A stretch of DNA of 8,648 nt from Deltaproteobacteria bacterium (GTDB taxonomy: Bacteria; Desulfobacterota; Desulfarculia; Adiutricales; Adiutricaceae). Positions 5,710 through 8,648 of the stretch are shown here, in pieces. The DNA lies in assembly GCA_031278795.1 (NCBI GenBank), contig JAITJT010000269.1, positions 1 through 8,648 on the forward strand, given 5' to 3'. Position numbers and translations under genes: made by a program. Below the pieces are notes generated by a model. It saw nothing but the letters and a program-made list of their open reading frames with translations. It did not search any database and had not been told where the DNA came from. Position 1 is the stretch's first letter. The number at the start of each line of letters is the position of its first letter.

Positions 5710-6513
5710 TCAGCTTAGGGCCTTCCCCTTGTCCGCGGCGTTTTTAAGGGCCTCTTGGAAAAGCGCTGTTATCTTTCCCTGCTCCAAGGCCAGAAGCCCC
5801 TCGGCGGTGGTGCCACCCGGGCTAGTCACCTGGTCCCGGAGCTCAGAGAGGGCCAAGTCGTCCCTCTTGTCGGCCGTGGCCGCGGCACCAGCGCAGGTCT
5901 TGACCACGAGCTTTCTGGCCGTGTCCCAGGAGAGCCCCAGGCGCACGGCCCCGCGGATCATCGCCTCCATCACTAGGAAGAAGTAGGCTGGCCCGGAGCC
6001 GGAGACAGCTGTTCCAGCGTCGAAGAGGGACTCGGGAAGCTCCACCACCTCACCAACGGCTGAAAATATCTTCTTGGCGTTCTCCAGGTCCTCATTGTTG
6101 GTTTTGGGGGGGCTGGTGAGTAAGGTTACCCCCTTCCCCACCAGGGCCGGGAGGTTGGGTATGACCCGCACCAGGGAGGCGCTGGAAGGCACGTACTCGC
6201 CCAAGGTGGATAGAGTCACCCCGGCGGCGATGGATATTACCAGCTGCTCCTTAAGGCTGTCCCTCACCTCCGCGAGCACGCCCCTTAGCTGATGGGGTTT
6301 CACCGCGAGGACTATGATGGGGGCCTTTTCCACCAGGTGGATGTTGTCCGGAGCCACCACTATGCCGCGTTTCTCATGGAGCTTGGTTAAGAGCCCCTTG
6401 GCCTGGTCCGAGGCTATCTGCTTTTTATAAGGGGCCAGACCGCTCTTGTCCAGCCCCTCGGAGATGGCCTGGGCCATCCTGCCGTAGCCCAAAAAACCTA
6501 CAATGGCGCTCAT
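5710..6513 (-). CDS. proC: Pyrroline-5-carboxylate reductase
   Basis: ProC reduces 1-pyrroline-5-carboxylate to proline with NAD(P)H, the last step of proline synthesis, in the cytoplasm. The protein has 267 residues, the usual family length. The N-terminal Rossmann motif is VGFLGYGRMA (residues 5-14; many homologues have GxGNM). VISIAAGVTL (92-101) and RVIPNLPALVGKG (116-128) follow. The C-terminal dimerisation domain shows SGSGPAYFFL (171-180), and the family signature region DQVTSPGGTTAEGL spans 227-240. All parts appear intact. The start is fixed by the pta stop: TAA, one base, ATG, so the two genes are very probably translationally coupled. No strong independent ribosome site is visible in the end of pta. 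The pta-proC pairing has no obvious metabolic logic. Confidence 0.95.
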   Translation of the reverse strand: MSAIVGFLGYGRMAQAISEGLDKSGLAPYKKQIASDQAKGLLTKLHEKRGIVVAPDNIHLVEKAPIIVLAVKPHQLRGVLAEVRDSLKEQLVISIAAGVTLSTLGEYVPSSASLVRVIPNLPALVGKGVTLLTSPPKTNNEDLENAKKIFSAVGEVVELPESLFDAGTAVSGSGPAYFFLVMEAMIRGAVRLGLSWDTARKLVVKTCAGAAATADKRDDLALSELRDQVTSPGGTTAEGLLALEQGKITALFQEALKNAADKGKALS

Positions 6514-6514
6514 C

Positions 6515-8134
6515 TTAGCTGGCCTGTGCCTGGCAGGCGGTTATGGCCACGGTGTTGATGATGTCCGGGACGGTGCAGCCCCGGGAGAGATCGTTTACCG
6601 GGGCGTTTAAGCCCTGGATGATGGGACCCACGGCCACGGCCCCGGAGGTGCGCTGCACGGCCTTGTAGCCAATGTTACCGGCGTTGAGGGTGGGGAATAT
6701 GAGGACCGTGGCCTTACCGGCCACAGGCGATCCAGGCATCTTGCTCTTGGCGGTCTTGGGGTCCATGGCCGCGTCGAACTGCATGGGCCCGTCCAGGGGG
6801 AGCCCGGGGTAGTGGGTCTCCAGGGCCTTCTTGGCCAGTTCCGTGGCCTCGGTCACGGCCACCACGTCCGGGCCGGCCCCGGAGGTGCCGGTGGAGTAGC
6901 TTAAGAGCCCCACCCTAGGCTCCACACCAAAGGCCTTGGCCGTATGAGCCGACATGATGGCTATCTCGGAGAGCTGCTGGGGAGTGGGGTTGGTGACTAT
7001 GGCGCAGTCCCCAAAGACCAAGACCCTGTCGCTCATGCACATGAGGAAGATGGAGCTGGCGATGGAAGCCCCTGGCTTGGTCTTAATGAGCGAGAGGGCT
7101 GGGCGTATGGTGTCGGCCGTGGACCCTGCCGCCCCTGATACCATGCCGCTGGCCTTTCCGGACTTGACCATCATGGTTCCGAACCAATTGCGGTCGTTTA
7201 ACTGGGCATCCGCCTGCTCCGGGGTCACCCCTTTGGATTTCCTAAGAACCACGAACTGGTCGATGAGATCCTGCCTGAAGGGAGCTGTCTTAATGTTCAA
7301 GAGCTCGGCCTTGTCAAGGTGGGTGAGACCCAGTTCCGTTGCCCTCTTCTTGATGGCCCCCTCGTCACCTAAGATTACGATGGAGGCGAAATCTCTCCGC
7401 AGTATGTCGTCAGCTGCCTGGAGTATGCGGTCATCGTCACCTTCCGGAAGCACTATCTTTTGCTTTTGGGATCTAGCCCTCTCTATGAGCTCAAACTCGA
7501 ATCTCTTGGGAGTGAGCACACTGGGAATGAAGGCGTGCACCTTTCCGGCAATGGATTCCAGTTGCCCTTTGATGGAAGCCAGGGAGTCCACCACTATGGC
7601 CGGAGAGCCCCCCGCCTCCAAGAGCGAGGCGTCCTCGGTATCTACCTTTCCCAAGACTATCACCTGGATGACCGAGGCGAAGTTTTTCCCGTAGTAGCGC
7701 AGCGCCGAGGCCGCCTTCCTGGGGCAGCTGGCGATGATGACCACCGGGGATGCCAGATTGGCGGCCAGCGTTCCGTCTAGGCCCTGGAGCTCGAAAGCGC
7801 TGTCCTTGTCCAAGTCGGCCCCCTCCACCGGGATGGCGTCGAACTTGCCCGCCAGGGCGAAGAACTTGGCAAGAACCATCTCAATCACCTCGGCGTCCTT
7901 TCCGCCGTTTATGAGGGCTATGGCCTCATCTTGCTTTATTCCGTATATCTCCTCAGGCGAGACACCCAGCTTGGCGGATATATCCTTGAGCCTGGATTCG
8001 TCGTCCTTGGTAGCTATAGTCTTGAAATAGCCGCTCTTTGGGCAACTCTGTTGGCAAAAAGCCTTAAGGCTATCCAAGAGCTCCACCTTGGAAATCGTGC
8101 TGTCCGGCGAGGCCACAAAAACGCTTTTGACCAT
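6515..8134 (-). CDS. pta: Phosphate acetyltransferase, short form
   Basis: Pta interconverts acetyl-CoA plus phosphate and acetyl phosphate plus CoA, feeding acetate kinase; no ackA is in the window. The catalytic domain runs from about residue 208 (TPKRFEFELIERAR, KIVLPEGDDDRIL) to the end, with GMVSGAAGSTADTIRPALSL (330-349), LLSYSTGTSGAGPDVV (410-425), DGPMQFDAAMD, SPVAGKATVLIFPTLNAGN and VNDLSRGCTVPDI, all close to the E. coli-type enzyme. The N-terminal 200 residues resemble the BioD-like domain (DAIPVEGADLDKD, ANLASPVVIIAS), but the P-loop position reads ASPDSTISKVELL, with no GxxxxGK[ST]. The DRTGG domain is missing, so the protein has 539 residues instead of about 700. The start is ATG 8134 because GGAGG lies six bases upstream; the GTG at 8149 overlaps that site. 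It is first in an operon with proC. Confidence 0.93.
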   Translation of the reverse strand: MVKSVFVASPDSTISKVELLDSLKAFCQQSCPKSGYFKTIATKDDESRLKDISAKLGVSPEEIYGIKQDEAIALINGGKDAEVIEMVLAKFFALAGKFDAIPVEGADLDKDSAFELQGLDGTLAANLASPVVIIASCPRKAASALRYYGKNFASVIQVIVLGKVDTEDASLLEAGGSPAIVVDSLASIKGQLESIAGKVHAFIPSVLTPKRFEFELIERARSQKQKIVLPEGDDDRILQAADDILRRDFASIVILGDEGAIKKRATELGLTHLDKAELLNIKTAPFRQDLIDQFVVLRKSKGVTPEQADAQLNDRNWFGTMMVKSGKASGMVSGAAGSTADTIRPALSLIKTKPGASIASSIFLMCMSDRVLVFGDCAIVTNPTPQQLSEIAIMSAHTAKAFGVEPRVGLLSYSTGTSGAGPDVVAVTEATELAKKALETHYPGLPLDGPMQFDAAMDPKTAKSKMPGSPVAGKATVLIFPTLNAGNIGYKAVQRTSGAVAVGPIIQGLNAPVNDLSRGCTVPDIINTVAITACQAQAS

Positions 8135-8139
8135 GAATC

Positions 8140-8146
8140 TCCTCCT
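8140..8146 (-). promoter_or_regulatory. pta ribosome binding site
   Basis: On the minus strand this reads AGGAGGA inside GAGGAGGAGATTC just before ATG 8134, a near-perfect Shine-Dalgarno sequence. It decides the start, because the upstream in-frame GTG at 8149 would have to be translated through it. Confidence 0.8.
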
Positions 8147-8207
8147 CACAGAGAGAAAAACCTAAAATTTTGGTAAGTTTTTTCTGCTTTTTAAAATTTC
8201 ATAAGCC

Positions 8208-8228
8208 CCGCGCCCTTTTTGGGCGCGG
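8208..8228. promoter_or_regulatory. GC-rich hairpin upstream of pta
   Basis: CCGCGCCC (8208-8215), a TTTTT loop and GGGCGCGG (8221-8228) form a perfect 8-bp stem, about 75 to 95 bases before the pta start in AT-rich surroundings. No T-tract follows on either strand, so a classical intrinsic terminator is unlikely. It may be a 5' leader structure of pta or the end signal of a transcript from outside the window. Confidence 0.5.
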
Positions 8229-8601
8229 AATACCATTAAAACTTGGAAAACTGCCTCTCCCTTATAGCAAATCAGCCCCTGTTTGTCCATTTTGAAAAGC
8301 TCGCGGCTTGGGCATTTTCTTAGCCTCTATAGAGTTTTTTCATAAGCTCCCACGCTAGATTGGACCCTCGGCGCCTCTTCCAAGATATGGCTAAAACCAA
8401 GAAAGGGCCCTCTGCTATCTTAGGCCTAACTTAGGGATCAAAGAGGGCCTCCAAGGGCTAAGTGGTCAGGCCCTGGGCGATGTGACTTAGGGACACAAGA
8501 GCAAAAGTCCTAAATTATTAAGCGGCTTTAGAAAATCGCTTTACAAACGTGAAAAAAAGAGGCACTATAACTTAAGTATATATTAAATCTTAGAAAGATC
8601 T
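8229..8601. other. Spacer upstream of pta with no supported gene
   Basis: No open frame with a ribosome site and no tRNA or rRNA is recognised. It holds the inverted repeat at 8406-8449, a TTTCATAAGC direct repeat (8197-8206 and 8338-8347), and the palindrome CTCTATAGAG at 8325-8334 followed by six T. The pta promoter is expected here or nearer the gene, but no clear -35/-10 pair could be placed. Confidence 0.45.
8406..8449. repeat. Inverted repeat GGCCCTCT / AGAGGGCC
   Basis: A perfect 8-bp inverted repeat (8406-8413 and 8442-8449) encloses 28 bases. The loop holds the palindrome TTAGGCCTAA (8420-8429) and an overlapping CCTAA-C-TTAGG, so alternative pairings are possible. Its role is unknown; it may be an operator, an RNA leader or part of a small RNA. 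Confidence 0.45.
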
Positions 8602-8647
8602 AAATATAGTAAATATAGATAACTATATGTTAATTTTTAAATATAGT
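8602..8647. repeat. AT-rich edge with repeated AAATATAG
   Basis: AAATATAG occurs at 8602-8609, 8611-8618 and 8639-8646, with an ATATAGT/ACTATAT inverted pair (8604-8610 and 8622-8628). The stretch continues beyond the window, so its extent and role cannot be judged. Chance in AT-rich DNA is possible. Confidence 0.35.
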
Positions 8648-8648
8648 T

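Noticed and set aside
5609..5986. Plus-strand open frame of 125 codons
   Set aside because: It runs across the hairpin and antisense to proC; no protein motif is seen.
6954..7694. 246-codon plus-strand open frame
   Set aside because: It lies antisense inside pta, is rich in Ser and Met as expected for a shadow frame of GC-rich coding DNA, and shows no ribosome site or family motif.
8135..8149. GTG start of pta
   Set aside because: It overlaps the Shine-Dalgarno sequence that serves ATG 8134.
8197..8347. TTTCATAAGC direct repeat
   Set aside because: Ten bases in two copies in AT-rich DNA is compatible with chance, and no third copy or matching spacing is seen.
8461..8485. GGTCAGGCC, resembling part of bacterial SRP RNA
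   Set aside because: The diagnostic GGAAG...GCAGCC segment and flanking helix are missing.
1..8648. CRISPR array, tRNA or rRNA genes
   Set aside because: No regularly spaced repeats, no tRNA T-arm or anticodon pattern and no rRNA sequence could be recognised on either strand.

Overview
The window looks like a Gram-negative bacterial chromosome segment. The evidence is a lipoprotein signal peptide, three Sec-type secreted proteins, Shine-Dalgarno (SD) sites of the AGGGG/GGAGG type, and a pta-proC pair. It has two compositional halves: an AT-rich accessory half (about 1-4690) and a clearly more GC-rich housekeeping half (about 4694-8134). The taxon cannot be fixed from sequence alone. The AT-rich spacers and decaying insertion sequence would fit a host-associated or reducing genome, possibly in the Desulfobacterota (low confidence).

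Left half, plus strand. The window opens inside an IS1634-type (IS4 superfamily) transposase that ends at 1174. Three paralogous small secreted proteins follow, here called A (1515-2213), B (2766-3467) and C (3651-4490). A and B lie in two direct-repeat units (1417-2355 and 2668-3602) that carry matching upstream and downstream flanks. The 312 bases between the units hold a wreck of the same transposase family, with a frameshift, a stop codon and an internal deletion. C carries a near-perfect glycine-zipper hairpin with nine glycines at 4-residue spacing. A and B align with C without gaps from about residue 46 to the TTD motif, except for one block of 34 residues that removes most of that hairpin. 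The family therefore has one member with a putative membrane hairpin and two without.

Right half, minus strand. pta (8134 to 6515) and proC (6513 to 5710) are separated by one base and must be co-transcribed. A strong 17-bp hairpin follows proC, then a gene for an alpha/beta-hydrolase-fold lipoprotein (5581 to 4694). Pta makes acetyl phosphate from acetyl-CoA; ProC makes proline. Pta is a short form: its N-terminal P-loop-like domain has no recognisable Walker A motif and the usual middle (DRTGG) domain is absent. The two halves converge on the 4491-4693 spacer, which holds a (TGT)6 microsatellite.

The 500 bases upstream of pta contain no gene I can support. They hold a GC-rich hairpin, a longer inverted repeat and an AT-rich repeated edge. 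The most promising item is the A/B/C family and its apparent history of duplication and zipper loss.
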